The notes: a model not told the origin generated them from the sequence alone. A stretch of 64,000 bases of DNA from Bacteroidales bacterium (GCA_024400455.1 JAKSMU010000001.1:289657-353656), one strand, 5' to 3'. Positions 25,360-34,334 are shown, counted from the stretch's first letter. Numbers and translations are program-made.

Positions 25360-26907
25360 TTATTTCAAAATGATAAGTTCAGTTCTTCGGTTTTTTGCTC
25401 TATTTTCGTCAGAATTATTTGGAACGATGGGTTTTGTGCTGCCATAACCTTTTGCAAACAGTTTATCAGCCTTGACACCTATGTTTATTAAGGCGTTTCT
25501 GACAGCGTTGGCTCGTTCGGTTGAAAGTTTTTGATTGTAGTTTTCGTTGCCAACATTGTCGGTGTGCCCTGCCAGTTCTGCATTGAATTCAGGATGGGAG
25601 AGAAGCAATTCTGCGATTTTTTCAATGCCTGCCTTAGAATCGCTGGTAAGTTCGGCACTGTTGAATTCAAATTGTATATTCTTGATGGTCAGTGTGTCGC
25701 CAGGATTGATTACTTCGGGATAAACGTCAAGTTCAACCACTTCGCCGCCGAAATAGGTGACGGCATCGGGACGCAGCGATTCATCTAATTCAAAGGTGTA
25801 GATGTCGTAACCGCCAAAACCGCCTTCGCGTTGCGAGGAAATGAAGGCCGTTTTGCCGTCGGGCGCAACGTAAAAATTGATTTCGTCGTGTTCGGTGTTG
25901 ATGGGATAACCTAGATTGACGGGTTCGCTCCATTGTCCGTTGGCGTTGCGTTGACTCACGAAGATGTCGTAGCCGCCCATGCCAAGCAGTTTGTCGGAAG
26001 AGAAGTAAAGGGTTTTGCCATCGGGATGGAGAAATGGCGCCATCTGGTTGCCGTCAGTCTTGTTGATGACGGAGTCTAACCTTACTGGTGTTGACCATGG
26101 CGCATTTATGCTGTCGCGTGTGCAATACATGATTTGCGAATAGGCTTTCACTCTTCTCGTGAAAAACAGTTCCTTTCCGTCGGGACTGAGGCATGGTTGC
26201 GATTCCCAACTGCTTGAATTGATGTTTGGCACTTTCTTCGGCAATGTCCAAGTACCGTTCTCCATTTCAGCAGACAGGATGTCGCGGCTGCCGTGCGGGT
26301 TGCCGTCGTTGTAGGAAAAATACAAGTCATGGCCATCCGGTGAACAGTAGGCTGCCCCTATGCAGTTGCTTTGCATATTGGGAAGTTCGAGAAACTGTGG
26401 CTTTTGCCATTGTCCGTCCTGCCAGGAGCTTTGGAAAAGACTTTCTTCATCGAAACTGTTTTTTGAATGAATGCGGCGTGTCAGAAGCATTTTCGAACCA
26501 TCGAAAAACACCATGTTGATATATTCGTCGTCGCTTGTGTTGACTTGATTTCCGATGCTTTGGGGACTAAATGGAACGGGGCTTCCCTGCATTTCCTTTC
26601 GGAATCTTGCCAACTCCAATTCTTTCCCGATCCTGATTGTCGGGTCGATGGAAAGGGCGTGCTCGTAGGCCGCAACAGATTTCTCGTAGTCGCCTTTTGC
26701 CAAGGCGATGTCGCCTTGCAAAAGCCATGAATATCGATGGTCAGGGGCATAGTTCAAGGCCTTGTCGAGTTCTTTTTGAGCCAGGTCGTAATCCTTGTTG
26801 AAAAAGGCTTCTTCGGCAGCAGCATAGGCTTTCTCGGCTTTTTTCGATTGTGCTGACAAGGTTTGCACCGATAGAATCAAAAATAATATGAATGCTATTC
26901 TTTTCAT
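25360..26907 (-). CDS. OmpA-family protein with TPR and WD40-like PD40 repeats
   Basis: 515 residues. After a signal peptide (ending LSVQTLSAQ) come TPR helices (AEEAFFNKDYDLAQKELDKA, DIALAKGDYEKSVAAYEHAL; about 25-100). A PD40/TolB-like propeller follows (CLSPDGKELFFTRR, FLHPDGKTLYFSSD, YVAPDGKTAFISSQ; about 170-360). The OmpA C-terminal domain is at about 400-515: FEFNSAELTSDSKAGI, AGHTDNVGNENYNQKLSTER, AKNRRTELIILK. It binds peptidoglycan and probably tethers an outer-membrane complex, like the PorE protein of the T9SS. The domain order TPR-PD40-OmpA resembles PorE, but PorE's extra CRD part is not evident, so the link is tentative. Confidence 0.93.
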   Translation of the reverse strand: MKRIAFILFLILSVQTLSAQSKKAEKAYAAAEEAFFNKDYDLAQKELDKALNYAPDHRYSWLLQGDIALAKGDYEKSVAAYEHALSIDPTIRIGKELELARFRKEMQGSPVPFSPQSIGNQVNTSDDEYINMVFFDGSKMLLTRRIHSKNSFDEESLFQSSWQDGQWQKPQFLELPNMQSNCIGAAYCSPDGHDLYFSYNDGNPHGSRDILSAEMENGTWTLPKKVPNINSSSWESQPCLSPDGKELFFTRRVKAYSQIMYCTRDSINAPWSTPVRLDSVINKTDGNQMAPFLHPDGKTLYFSSDKLLGMGGYDIFVSQRNANGQWSEPVNLGYPINTEHDEINFYVAPDGKTAFISSQREGGFGGYDIYTFELDESLRPDAVTYFGGEVVELDVYPEVINPGDTLTIKNIQFEFNSAELTSDSKAGIEKIAELLLSHPEFNAELAGHTDNVGNENYNQKLSTERANAVRNALINIGVKADKLFAKGYGSTKPIVPNNSDENRAKNRRTELIILK

Positions 26908-26927
26908 TTCGATGATAAATAACTCGG

Positions 26928-26935
26928 CAAAGATA
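26928..26935 (-). promoter_or_regulatory. -7 box for the OmpA-family gene
   Basis: TATCTTTG on the minus strand matches TAnnTTTG, 20 bp before the ATG. Confidence 0.5.
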
Positions 26936-27028
26936 AGAAAGTGTTTTGAATTTGTTGGACTGAGAAGGTCGGTTTCATCGTCTGAGATTCTTTTTTTACA
27001 AAAGTTAGATTGGAATTGAAAAAGAAGT

Positions 27029-27036
27029 AATTTTGC
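27029..27036 (+). promoter_or_regulatory. -7 box for the T9SS adhesin-like gene
   Basis: TAATTTTG matches TAnnTTTG, 39 bp before the ATG at 27076. Confidence 0.45.
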
Positions 27037-27075
27037 AAACTATATGTATATGAGTTAAATTAAAAAAGTTATTCT

Positions 27076-28845
27076 ATGAAAAAGTTTTACTTGTTAATTA
27101 CAATGGTGCTTTTCTGCTTCGTCAGTTTGAAGGCGCAGATTGAGGCCCCAGAAAACCTTCATGTTTCACCAACAGGTTGGGTGCAGTGGGTTAGTAATGC
27201 AAACCCTGAGCAGCCTGAATATGGCGAGACGTTTTCTTACTCTTTCAATTTGAGCATTGCCGGCTGGACTTTGATTGATGGCAACAATGATGGCAGAACC
27301 TGGCAGGTCGGTTTTGACCCGTTTGGCGGAGTTGGTGCTTACTGCGCCACTTCTTCGTCGACTGATGGATATGAATCATATCACACTGATGATTTCTTGG
27401 TTTCAAAACAGGTAATGATTGGTCAAAAATCAGTTCTGACTTACGAAATTACAAGCCATTGGAGCAATCCTCGCGACCATTATGGCGTTGCCATTTCAAC
27501 GGCAAGTCCTACCAATCCTGATGACTTCACTGTCATTTTCGATGAAAAGGCAGCCTACGGTTGGCAAACCAAAACCATTGACCTCAGCGCATACGCAGGC
27601 CGTTATGTTTACATTGCCTTCCGCCATTACGATGCCAACGGATTTAAGCTTGACCTGAAAAACGTGGAACTCGGCAATTCGGCAAAGAGAGATTTCGTCG
27701 GTTTCAACATTAAACTTAATGATGAACTAGTGGCTCAGAATGTTGTAGACTGCTATTATCAACTTGAAACAAGCAATCTTGTTGAAGGTCAGTCTTATAC
27801 GACTTCGGTCCAAACCGTTTTCGACGAAGGCCAGAGTGATTGGATGAACTACGAGTGGGTTTATAAGGCTTGCGACAACTATGAAGGTTACGAAACGGTT
27901 GAAGTTGAAAACCTCGGCAACAATGTCCTTGTAACTTGGGACGAAGAGGAACAGCTTGAAGGCACTTATTTGTATTACGATGATGGCACCAACGAGGAAG
28001 GCCTTGGCTTGATGGCCGGCACTCCGATTTATTGGGCAATCTATATCCCTGCCGAAGACCTTGCGTCGTATGATACCTACAGGGTCACGAAAGTCGCAAT
28101 GTTCGACTATGAAGCACATCGCGGCAAGGTCATGATTTATCAGGGTGACGAAACGACACCTGAAAACTTGCTTTACACGCAGGATTATACAACTACCGGT
28201 TGCGGCCAGTACATCGACATTCCGCTTGACGAATATGTTGCAATCCACAACACAAGAGGCCTTTGGTTCGTAATGGTCAGTTTGACTGGTGATTATCCGG
28301 CTCCTATCGGACCGAATACAGGAAACCAATACGGCCGTCTTTATTCGGATAATGGCACCAGCTGGTACGACCTTGCCAACAACGGCATGGACAATTCATT
28401 CAATCTGCGTGGTTACATTGAGGAAAACAACGGCGTACTCGGAACAATGGTGTTCAAAAATGAAGTGTGCCTGACGCCAAAACCGATCAAAGGCAACGTC
28501 TTTGTCGATGAAAATGCAAAAGACGAATATGAATACTGCATCAGAAAAGTCTATTCATTCGATGCAAGCCATCCTGAGAGATTCGCCATGTCATGCCCTG
28601 TATGCGCCACTGTTTTTGATGTGGCAGAAGCGACAGACAACAGCATTGGCGTATACCCAAATCCTGCATCCGAGTCAATTACAATCGAAGGCATTGAAGT
28701 TGAAAACATTTTGGTTTACAACTCAGTCGGTCAGCTTGTTGAGACCCTTGGCGCCATGCAGAGTGTTGATGTAAGAAATTACACTTCTGGAATCTACATG
28801 ATGGTCATCAATGGCAGTGAAAAGGTGAGATTCGTGGTCAGATAA
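27076..28845 (+). CDS. Cleaved-adhesin/choice-of-anchor-J protein with T9SS sorting domain
   Basis: 589 residues. A signal peptide (to VSLKAQ) is followed by a jelly-roll domain at about 45-200: GWTLIDGNNDGRTWQVGF, YHTDDFLVSKQV, TIDLSAYAGRYVYIAFRHYD. This is the cleaved-adhesin/MAM-like pattern of gingipain adhesin domains. A fibronectin-like stretch and a second jelly-roll-like part follow. The end (GVYPNPASESITIEG to KVRFVVR) is a type A T9SS sorting domain. The protein should be exported through the outer membrane and attached to the surface. It has no protease motif and probably binds host or plant polymers. It is a lone gene with a strong terminator. Confidence 0.85.
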   Translation: MKKFYLLITMVLFCFVSLKAQIEAPENLHVSPTGWVQWVSNANPEQPEYGETFSYSFNLSIAGWTLIDGNNDGRTWQVGFDPFGGVGAYCATSSSTDGYESYHTDDFLVSKQVMIGQKSVLTYEITSHWSNPRDHYGVAISTASPTNPDDFTVIFDEKAAYGWQTKTIDLSAYAGRYVYIAFRHYDANGFKLDLKNVELGNSAKRDFVGFNIKLNDELVAQNVVDCYYQLETSNLVEGQSYTTSVQTVFDEGQSDWMNYEWVYKACDNYEGYETVEVENLGNNVLVTWDEEEQLEGTYLYYDDGTNEEGLGLMAGTPIYWAIYIPAEDLASYDTYRVTKVAMFDYEAHRGKVMIYQGDETTPENLLYTQDYTTTGCGQYIDIPLDEYVAIHNTRGLWFVMVSLTGDYPAPIGPNTGNQYGRLYSDNGTSWYDLANNGMDNSFNLRGYIEENNGVLGTMVFKNEVCLTPKPIKGNVFVDENAKDEYEYCIRKVYSFDASHPERFAMSCPVCATVFDVAEATDNSIGVYPNPASESITIEGIEVENILVYNSVGQLVETLGAMQSVDVRNYTSGIYMMVINGSEKVRFVVR

Positions 28846-28899
28846 GAAAAGAATGGATTGTTATAGGTGAAAATCGAATCATCCGACAATCAATGAAGA

Positions 28900-28935
28900 A
28901 AGCGCAAGGCGATGAATTTCGGCTTGCGCTTTTTT
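28900..28935 (+). terminator. Rho-independent terminator after the adhesin-like gene
   Basis: AAGCGCAAG (28900-28908) pairs with CTTGCGCTT (28923-28931), a 9 bp perfect stem with a 14-base loop, and runs into six T. Confidence 0.85.
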
Positions 28936-29018
28936 AGTGTTGTGCGCCTCATCATGCCAATTCAATCATGGTACAATAATGAACCTGTAATGTGGGACAA
29001 TATGAAAAGATGAAAAGC

Positions 29019-29906
29019 TTACGGTTTCGTTCGGCTAATCCACTTATCAAAATCAACGGTGAAGATTCTTGTAGAAGATGTCGGTGATGTTTCTGCCGAG
29101 ATGAAGCACTTCAAATCGTTGTAAAAACAGATGCCTTCGGTCTGGCAGCCAAGGTGATTGGGTAGTGCGATGCGGATGCCTTTGGCTTTGTAGATTCCTT
29201 CGTCGAAATCGGAAATGAGATAGAGAAAAGGTTCCCAGATCTTGTTGCGGTAGCCTACGATTGCCAAAACATTTTTCTCTTTGTTGTAATCGGCTCCCGT
29301 GACCAAACCTTCAGAATTAAACCAACTTACGACTTCTGCGACTTGGTCCTTTCCGGTTTTGTTGAGTCGGTAGAGCCGTGTCGTTTCCGTCACCCAGTTT
29401 TTGCTAAAAAGGTAAAGGTATTTGTCGGTTGCAAAGATGGCTTCGCAGTCGAAATCGGTGTTTTGTTTGTGTTTTTCAAAGTCGGTTTGGTCGCCGAAGC
29501 GGAATTTTATGGTGTCGACCATAATTTCGGCGTCGCCTTCTGATGGGATCGCGCTCAATGGGAAAGTGAAGATTCTCAAGTTGTCGCGTGAGCCTTTGTT
29601 GTTACCCATGTCGCCTACGAAAACCGTTTCGCCATCGGTGCAGACATCTTCCCAATCTTTGTTCTTGGCATTGGAAAGCGTGATGCGCTGGACGATTTCA
29701 AAATTGCTGGTGTCCAAGGCATAGAGTATGGGTTGCCCGCCGCTGTCGTTGTGAGTCCAGACTTTTCCATTATGGAAAAACAGTCCTGAAGTCTCTTGAA
29801 CTTCCTCGGGAAGATAGGAACGGAAGGGTGGGTTACCAATGGTTTGTGCCACGGCACAAACTGTCGTGGCACAAACCAATAATATGGTTAATAATGTGTT
29901 TTTCAA
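29019..29906 (-). CDS. Secreted beta-propeller-like protein
   Basis: 295 residues with a signal peptide (MKNTLLTILLVCATTVCAVA). The body shows repeated strands typical of a propeller: HNGKVWTHNDSGGQPILYAL, KDWEDVCTDGETVFVGDMGN, FDCEAIFATDKYLYLFSKNW, EGICFYNDLKCFISAE. The DWEDV and CEAI/EGI motifs resemble the esterase-like phytase/SdiA-regulated propeller group, whose members bind Ca2+, but activity cannot be claimed. Its start overlaps the folD stop by 4 bp, so it is translated from the folD transcript. That link to a core metabolic gene is probably only positional. Confidence 0.75.
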   Translation of the reverse strand: MKNTLLTILLVCATTVCAVAQTIGNPPFRSYLPEEVQETSGLFFHNGKVWTHNDSGGQPILYALDTSNFEIVQRITLSNAKNKDWEDVCTDGETVFVGDMGNNKGSRDNLRIFTFPLSAIPSEGDAEIMVDTIKFRFGDQTDFEKHKQNTDFDCEAIFATDKYLYLFSKNWVTETTRLYRLNKTGKDQVAEVVSWFNSEGLVTGADYNKEKNVLAIVGYRNKIWEPFLYLISDFDEGIYKAKGIRIALPNHLGCQTEGICFYNDLKCFISAETSPTSSTRIFTVDFDKWISRTKP

Positions 29907-30787
29907 TCTTTTGGATAGATTTCGTGCTTGGCGGCCATCAAGGTGTTGTGCAGCAACGAAACGATGGTCATTGGACCTACGCCACCAGGAACAGGGGTGA
30001 TTTTTCCGGCGATTTTTTCGACTTCATCGTAATCGACATCGCCTTTGATGACATAGCCTTTAGGTGTGTCGGGTGCACTGATGCGGTGAATGCCAACGTC
30101 GATGATGGTTGCGCCAGGTTTCACCATGTCGGCGGTTACGAAACCTTGCTTGCCGATGGCGGCCACGATGATGTCGGCTTGGCGGGTGATTTCGGCCAGA
30201 TTCTGTGTTTTGCTGTGGCACAAGGTAACAGTTGCGTCGAAACCTTTGCGCGACAGAAGGACGGCCACAGGTGTGCCAACGATGTTTGAACGGCCCAAAA
30301 CGACGACGTTTTTGCCAACGGTGTCAACGCCAGAACGCTTGATGAGTTCAACGATGCCAAAAGGAGTAGCCGGAACAAAGCAGGGGAGACCTAACTGCAT
30401 TCTGCCCGCATTGATGCTTGTGAAGCCGTCGACGTCCTTTTCTGGGGTTATTGCGTTGATGACTTTTGTCTCGTTAATGTGTTTTGGCAGAGGGAGTTGG
30501 ATGATATATCCGCTGATTTCAGGGTCTTTGTTCAGGAAGTCAATCGTTTCAAGCAGTTGCTTTTCGGTGATGCTTTCCGGAAGACGGTAGACCGAAGAGG
30601 TCATGCCGACGGAGTGGCAGGCTTTTTCCTTGGAAGCAACGTAGGTCTGGCTTGCGCCATCTTCACCAACGATAATGGCTGCCAAATGCGGGGCGTCCAT
30701 GCCATGGTCAATCATGTCTGCAACTTCGGCAGCGATTTCTTTTTTCATCTGTTCGGCAATGGCTTTGCCGTCAATTATCTTGTTCAT
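29903..30787 (-). CDS. folD: Bifunctional methylenetetrahydrofolate dehydrogenase/cyclohydrolase
   Basis: 294 residues from MNKIIDGKAIAEQMKKEIAA; the open frame extends 11 codons upstream, but this start fits the family. The catalytic Lys is in TYVASKEKACHSVG. Other motifs are GYIIQLPLPKHINE, PATPFGIVELIKRSG, the NADP-binding VVLGRSNIVGTPVAVLL, and the C-terminal KITPVPGGVGPMTI. It converts 5,10-methylene-THF to 10-formyl-THF in two steps, feeding purine and formyl-Met synthesis. It lies 16 bp after ffh in the same direction. Confidence 0.98.
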   Translation of the reverse strand: MNKIIDGKAIAEQMKKEIAAEVADMIDHGMDAPHLAAIIVGEDGASQTYVASKEKACHSVGMTSSVYRLPESITEKQLLETIDFLNKDPEISGYIIQLPLPKHINETKVINAITPEKDVDGFTSINAGRMQLGLPCFVPATPFGIVELIKRSGVDTVGKNVVVLGRSNIVGTPVAVLLSRKGFDATVTLCHSKTQNLAEITRQADIIVAAIGKQGFVTADMVKPGATIIDVGIHRISAPDTPKGYVIKGDVDYDEVEKIAGKITPVPGGVGPMTIVSLLHNTLMAAKHEIYPKD

Positions 30788-30803
30788 CTTCTTTGATTTA
30801 GAT

Positions 30804-32144
30804 TTATCTTCTTCTTGCATTCATGGCGCTCATCATACGCATGGCTTTTTTGCCGCCACCGGTCGTCATGATGCGCATCATCTTTGAGGTTTCTTCGAAT
30901 TGCTTGACGAGGCGGTTGACTTCGACGATGGATGTGCCGCTGCCGAGGGCAATGCGCTTGCGGCGGCTGCCGTTAAGCAGGTTCGGGTTTTCGCGTTCAG
31001 CTGGCGTCATGGAGTAGATGATGGCTTCGATGCTCTTGAAAGCGTCGTCGTCAATTTCTTCGCCTTTCAGGGCCTTGTCCATGCCTGGAATCATGCTGGC
31101 CAGATCCTTCAGGTTACCCATCTTCTTGATTTGTTCAATTTGCTTCAGGAAGTCGTTGTAGTTGAACTCGTTCTTGGCCAGTTTCTTCTGCAACTTCTTG
31201 GCTTCTTCTTCATCGAACTGTTCTTGGGCGCGTTCGACGAGGGAGACGATATCACCCATGCCGAGGATACGGTCAGCCATACGTTTCGGATAGAAGACAT
31301 CCAGAGCATCCATCTTTTCACCGATACCGACGAACTTGATAGGTTTCTCGACGACGGTGCGGATGGTCAAGGCGGCACCGCCACGGGTGTCACCATCGAG
31401 TTTGGTCAGCACCACGCCATCGAAATTAAGACGGTCGTTGAAAGCCTTGGCCGTGTTGACGGCATCTTGACCGGTCATGGAGTCGACCACGAACAAGGTC
31501 TCGTGAGGGTTGACAGCCTGCTTGATGTTGGCGATTTCGTCCATCATCTGCTCGTCAACGGCCAGACGGCCAGCGGTATCAATGATGACCACGTGCTTGT
31601 TTTGGCGTTTGGCGTATTCGATGGCGTTTTGGGCAATCTGAACCGGATTCTTGTTGCCGTCTTCGCTATACACTTCAACTTCAACCTGTTCGCCCAAGAC
31701 TTTCAATTGGTCGATAGCGGCAGGACGGTAAACGTCGCCAGCCACGAGCAGCACGTTCTTGCTCTTCTTGCGCTTCAGGTAGGAAGCTAGTTTGGCGGAG
31801 AAAGTGGTTTTACCAGAACCTTGCAGACCAGCGATGAGGATGATGCTTGGCTGTCCTTTGAGGTTGATTTCGGTAGCTTCGCCGCCCATCAGTTCGGCCA
31901 ACTCGTCGTGAACGATCTTGACCATCATTTCGCCAGGCTTCACGGCGGTAAGTATTTCCTGACCTAAAGCCTTCTCCTTGATGTTGTTAGTGACGTCTTT
32001 TGCAATCTTATAACTGACATCGGCATCCAGCAATGCGCGACGGATTTCCTTCATGGTGTCGGCCACGTTGACTTCGGTGATGCGGCCTTGGCCTTTCAAT
32101 ATCTTGAACGAGCGTTCAAGTTTCTCGCTTAATCCTTCAAACAT
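30804..32144 (-). CDS. ffh: Signal recognition particle protein Ffh
   Basis: 446 residues from MFEGLSEKLERSFKILKGQG; a Met three codons upstream is possible. The GTPase motifs are GLQGSGKTTFSAKLA (G1), DTAGRLAVDEQMM (G3) and TKLDGDTRGGAAL (G4/G5). The M domain has MGNLKDLASMIPGM and ends with the basic Met-rich MMRIMTTGGGKKAMRMMSAM, which holds the signal-sequence groove. It binds signal peptides and 4.5S RNA and docks to FtsY for membrane insertion. The 4.5S RNA gene is not seen nearby. Confidence 0.98.
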   Translation of the reverse strand: MFEGLSEKLERSFKILKGQGRITEVNVADTMKEIRRALLDADVSYKIAKDVTNNIKEKALGQEILTAVKPGEMMVKIVHDELAELMGGEATEINLKGQPSIILIAGLQGSGKTTFSAKLASYLKRKKSKNVLLVAGDVYRPAAIDQLKVLGEQVEVEVYSEDGNKNPVQIAQNAIEYAKRQNKHVVIIDTAGRLAVDEQMMDEIANIKQAVNPHETLFVVDSMTGQDAVNTAKAFNDRLNFDGVVLTKLDGDTRGGAALTIRTVVEKPIKFVGIGEKMDALDVFYPKRMADRILGMGDIVSLVERAQEQFDEEEAKKLQKKLAKNEFNYNDFLKQIEQIKKMGNLKDLASMIPGMDKALKGEEIDDDAFKSIEAIIYSMTPAERENPNLLNGSRRKRIALGSGTSIVEVNRLVKQFEETSKMMRIMTTGGGKKAMRMMSAMNARRR

Positions 32145-32164
32145 AGTATTCAAAAATTTGGGTG

Positions 32165-32172
32165 CAAAGGTA
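32165..32172 (-). promoter_or_regulatory. -7 box for ffh
   Basis: TACCTTTG on the minus strand matches TAnnTTTG, 20 bp before the ffh ATG at 32144. Confidence 0.5.
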
Positions 32173-32222
32173 TGAATTTATTTGGAACGATGGGGATTTT
32201 GGGGAGAATAAATGACGATGAA

Positions 32223-32849
32223 TTATGACTTCATTTTCTCATATTCCTTTTCAAAACATGCCTTGAGTTTTTCCTCATCGCGTATGATGCTCCTGAGTTC
32301 TTCCAATTTGGCGGCATTTTCCGATTCGGGCAGCCATAACTTCAGGTAGCCGCCATCGGCATATTTCTCCATCATGTGCTGGTGAAAACGCTGATACTGA
32401 CCCTCTTTGTCAAATTCGGGATAATGGTCTAATCCAAATTGGATGGTGCGCTGAATGACGGTATCGGGTATGATGAGGCGGTCGGCTTCGGCGACGATTT
32501 TGCCATAAATGCTGCGTGGCTCGCTGCCTTTCGAAGCACGGTGGTCTTCGGCGGCTTGCGCCATGGTCTCGATTTCGTCAGCCGAGAAATGCTTTTTTAA
32601 AAAGGTGTCTTCGCGGATGATGCGTCCCGAAACCAGATGATGCGTGTCGCGGCCTTCGCAAAGGCCTGTGTCGTGAAAGGCGGCGATGGCATAAACCATA
32701 TCAATGTTGATGTCGTAATGCGTAGCCAAATCAAGGCTCCTCCTGATGACGTCGTCGGCGTGGTTGCGGCGATGGGCGGCATCGAAATGGTCGTAACGGG
32801 GCAAGATCTCGTTTTCAATGTATTGTTGCAGTGATTCGTTGATTGTCAT
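32223..32849 (-). CDS. HD-domain phosphohydrolase-like protein
   Basis: 208 residues. The metal-binding residues of the HD superfamily are in RRNHADDVIRRSLDLA (first His), AAFHDTGL (His-Asp), and QAAEDHRASKG (further His), with a late Asp in IVAEADRLI. This matches the small cytoplasmic HD proteins that act on nucleotides or phosphate esters. The C-terminal 60 residues are helical and basic. The substrate is unknown. It is separated from ffh by about 70 bp and has its own promoter box. Confidence 0.88.
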   Translation of the reverse strand: MTINESLQQYIENEILPRYDHFDAAHRRNHADDVIRRSLDLATHYDINIDMVYAIAAFHDTGLCEGRDTHHLVSGRIIREDTFLKKHFSADEIETMAQAAEDHRASKGSEPRSIYGKIVAEADRLIIPDTVIQRTIQFGLDHYPEFDKEGQYQRFHQHMMEKYADGGYLKLWLPESENAAKLEELRSIIRDEEKLKACFEKEYEKMKS

Positions 32850-32920
32850 GGGTGTTAATGTTTGTTTTTGAATAGTCGCCTCATGCGGAGACCTTCTGTA
32901 AATTCGAGTACAAAGATAGG

Positions 32921-32928
32921 GATTTATT
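32921..32928 (-). promoter_or_regulatory. -7 box for the HD-domain gene
   Basis: TATCTTTG on the minus strand matches TAnnTTTG, 71 bp before the ATG. The tandem repeat array begins about 43 bp further upstream of this box. Confidence 0.45.
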
Positions 32929-32970
32929 GAACTGGGTTAATGGTTTAGGAAATGAATAATTTCAAAATCG

Positions 32971-33096
32971 CACACTTTTTCAAGCGAATAATTTGAATTT
33001 CTCACACTTTTTCAAGGGAATAATTTGAAATTCTAACACTTTTTCGAGCGAATAATTCTTGAATTTTACATTTTTTCAAGGGAATAATTGAAAAAT
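32971..33096. repeat. Tandem 32-33 bp direct repeats (four copies, a fifth at 33331)
   Basis: Copies of ACACTTTTTCAAGGGAATAA plus TTTGAATTT begin near 32971, 33003, 33035 and 33068. A fifth (CACACTTTTTCAAGGGAATG) lies at 33331-33350, past a MITE-like element. Units are nearly contiguous, so there are no CRISPR-type spacers. The array lies upstream of the HD gene. Confidence 0.85.
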
Positions 33097-33102
33097 GGAG
33101 GC

Positions 33103-33314
33103 TATATACTTTTTGACCTAAGTTGATTGCCAAAGTCTTGTCCGTTGTCGGGTTGCATCTCAGAGAGATGCGATTTCTGCTACCCCATACGTAGTGTGGG
33201 GCATGCGCATAACCAACATATATGATGGATGTCGCTGCCCTACACTCCGCTACGCTCGTATAGGGTAACAGAAATGAGACCTCTTCGAGGTCGAGCGGGG
33301 TCAAAAAGTATATA
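33103..33314. mobile_element. MITE-like palindromic element, 212 bp
   Basis: The ends are a perfect 16 bp inverted repeat, TATATACTTTTTGACC (33103-33118) and its complement (33299-33314). The inside is also palindromic: GATTTCTGCTACCCCATACG (about 33167) answers CGTATAGGGTAACAGAAATG (about 33257) with three mismatches, and small hairpins GCATCTC/GAGATGC and GACCTC/GAGGTC are visible. It codes no transposase. It sits between the fourth and fifth copies of the tandem repeat. Confidence 0.75.
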
Positions 33315-33375
33315 ATTGCCTTAAAAATTACACACTTTTTCAAGGGAATGATGCCTGGTTTTTGGGAATGTCAGT

Positions 33376-33415
33376 AAAAACAGCGCAGCCCCGGCACCGC
33401 AAGGTGCTGGGGCTG
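33376..33415 (-). terminator. Terminator of the 137-residue gene
   Basis: CAGCCCC (33386-33392) pairs with GGGGCTG (33409-33415), with inner GCACC/GGTGC around GCAA. On the minus strand a run of five T follows after a short gap. Confidence 0.6.
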
Positions 33416-33443
33416 GTTTGTCATCAGTCTGAGGCCGTGGACG

Positions 33444-33857
33444 TCAGTCTTCAGGTTCGTGCGGAGCAAGATTGTAAGGGTGAACCTTGCCATTTCCTGC
33501 TTCGGGAAGGTTGATGACGTTGTTCTCATCCATGTACTTGTAGAGCACCTGGGTGATGTTGCTGAGCTCGAATTGGAGTTTCAGCTTCTGGGCATACTGG
33601 TACAACTCGGTTCCCTTTGGACCATTCGCCTCGTTGGGCTTGTTTGCGTTGAGCCAAGCGCTTGCCGCAGCCAAACGGGCTGCAAATTTTGCCTGTTGCT
33701 CCAACTGCTTCTCGGTGGCAGGGCCTTTGAATGGGTTGCTGAGCTTTGCAAGACGGATCTTGTTGCTCGATGAGTTGGTGGCGAAGTAGTCGTTTGATCC
33801 TTTGCCGTACTTGCCACTGATGCCTTTGATTACGTTGATGGGAGTTATCTTTGCCAT
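33444..33857 (-). CDS. Hypothetical basic protein near VirE_N/DUF3987 cassette
   Basis: 137 residues from MAKITPINVIKGISGKYGKG; the open frame runs 71 codons further upstream, but that part looks non-coding. The N-terminal third is basic and Ser/Asn-rich (SSSNKIRLAKLSNPFKGPAT); the rest is helical (KQLEQQAKFAARLAAASAWL). I do not recognise a family. The Gly-Lys-rich start resembles small structural or DNA-binding proteins that accompany Bacteroidetes mobile cassettes, but that is a guess. It has its own terminator. Confidence 0.6.
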   Translation of the reverse strand: MAKITPINVIKGISGKYGKGSNDYFATNSSSNKIRLAKLSNPFKGPATEKQLEQQAKFAARLAAASAWLNANKPNEANGPKGTELYQYAQKLKLQFELSNITQVLYKYMDENNVINLPEAGNGKVHPYNLAPHEPED

Positions 33858-34109
33858 CTTGATTTCCACTCCCAACCTCCCCGAAGGGAGGTATTTTGTA
33901 TTCCGCGGAGTGGGTAGCGGGGATAAAGGTTTATAATTCGGTTTGGTGACTTTAGGTAGGCTTCTTTCGTCCGTTTTTCCGGCTTCATTTCTTCGTGATG
34001 CCTTCGTGATCCGTTCGTGATGCCTTGCCTTGAAATCACGATGCAAAAATACAACGACGCGATTTGGCACCTATACGATGCTATACGTTGCGTGCGATTT
34101 GAGGACATT

Positions 34110-34331
34110 TTACGGTTCGCCGAGGTATTCGATGATGAGACGGACTTCGCGCGGCGAGAGCCATTTGGCGGTTTTCTGGTAGCCTTGCTCTTCGAGGGCC
34201 TTGCGCAACGGCGTGCAGTTGTTGATCCATCTCATCAGGTGGTTGACGGCCGAATGTGGGTTTTCGGCAGTGGGGAAGTAGCAGAAAGCCAATTCCTTCT
34301 TAGTGTAAGAACGGATGGGGAATTTTTCCAT
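34110..34331 (-). CDS. DUF4248 protein
   Basis: 73 residues: FPIRSYTKKELAFCYFPTAE and then LMRWINNCTPLRKALEEQGY with WLSPREVRLIIEYLGEP. This fits DUF4248, a small Bacteroidetes family found with VirE_N and DUF3987 genes. It resembles a helix-turn-helix/excisionase-like fold (short helices, SPREVRLI turn), so it may bind DNA. Its start is 3 bp past the DUF3987 stop; the three genes form one leftward operon. Confidence 0.8.
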   Translation of the reverse strand: MEKFPIRSYTKKELAFCYFPTAENPHSAVNHLMRWINNCTPLRKALEEQGYQKTAKWLSPREVRLIIEYLGEP

Positions 34332-34334
34332 GGC

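Noticed and set aside
32971..33096. Possible CRISPR array
   Set aside because: Units are nearly contiguous, and the bases between copies are repeat sequence as well, not unique spacers. No cas genes are present.
33002..33343. Open frame of 113 codons across the MITE-like element
   Set aside because: It is spread over tandem repeats and the palindromic element; the peptide comes from the repeats and no start signal is seen.
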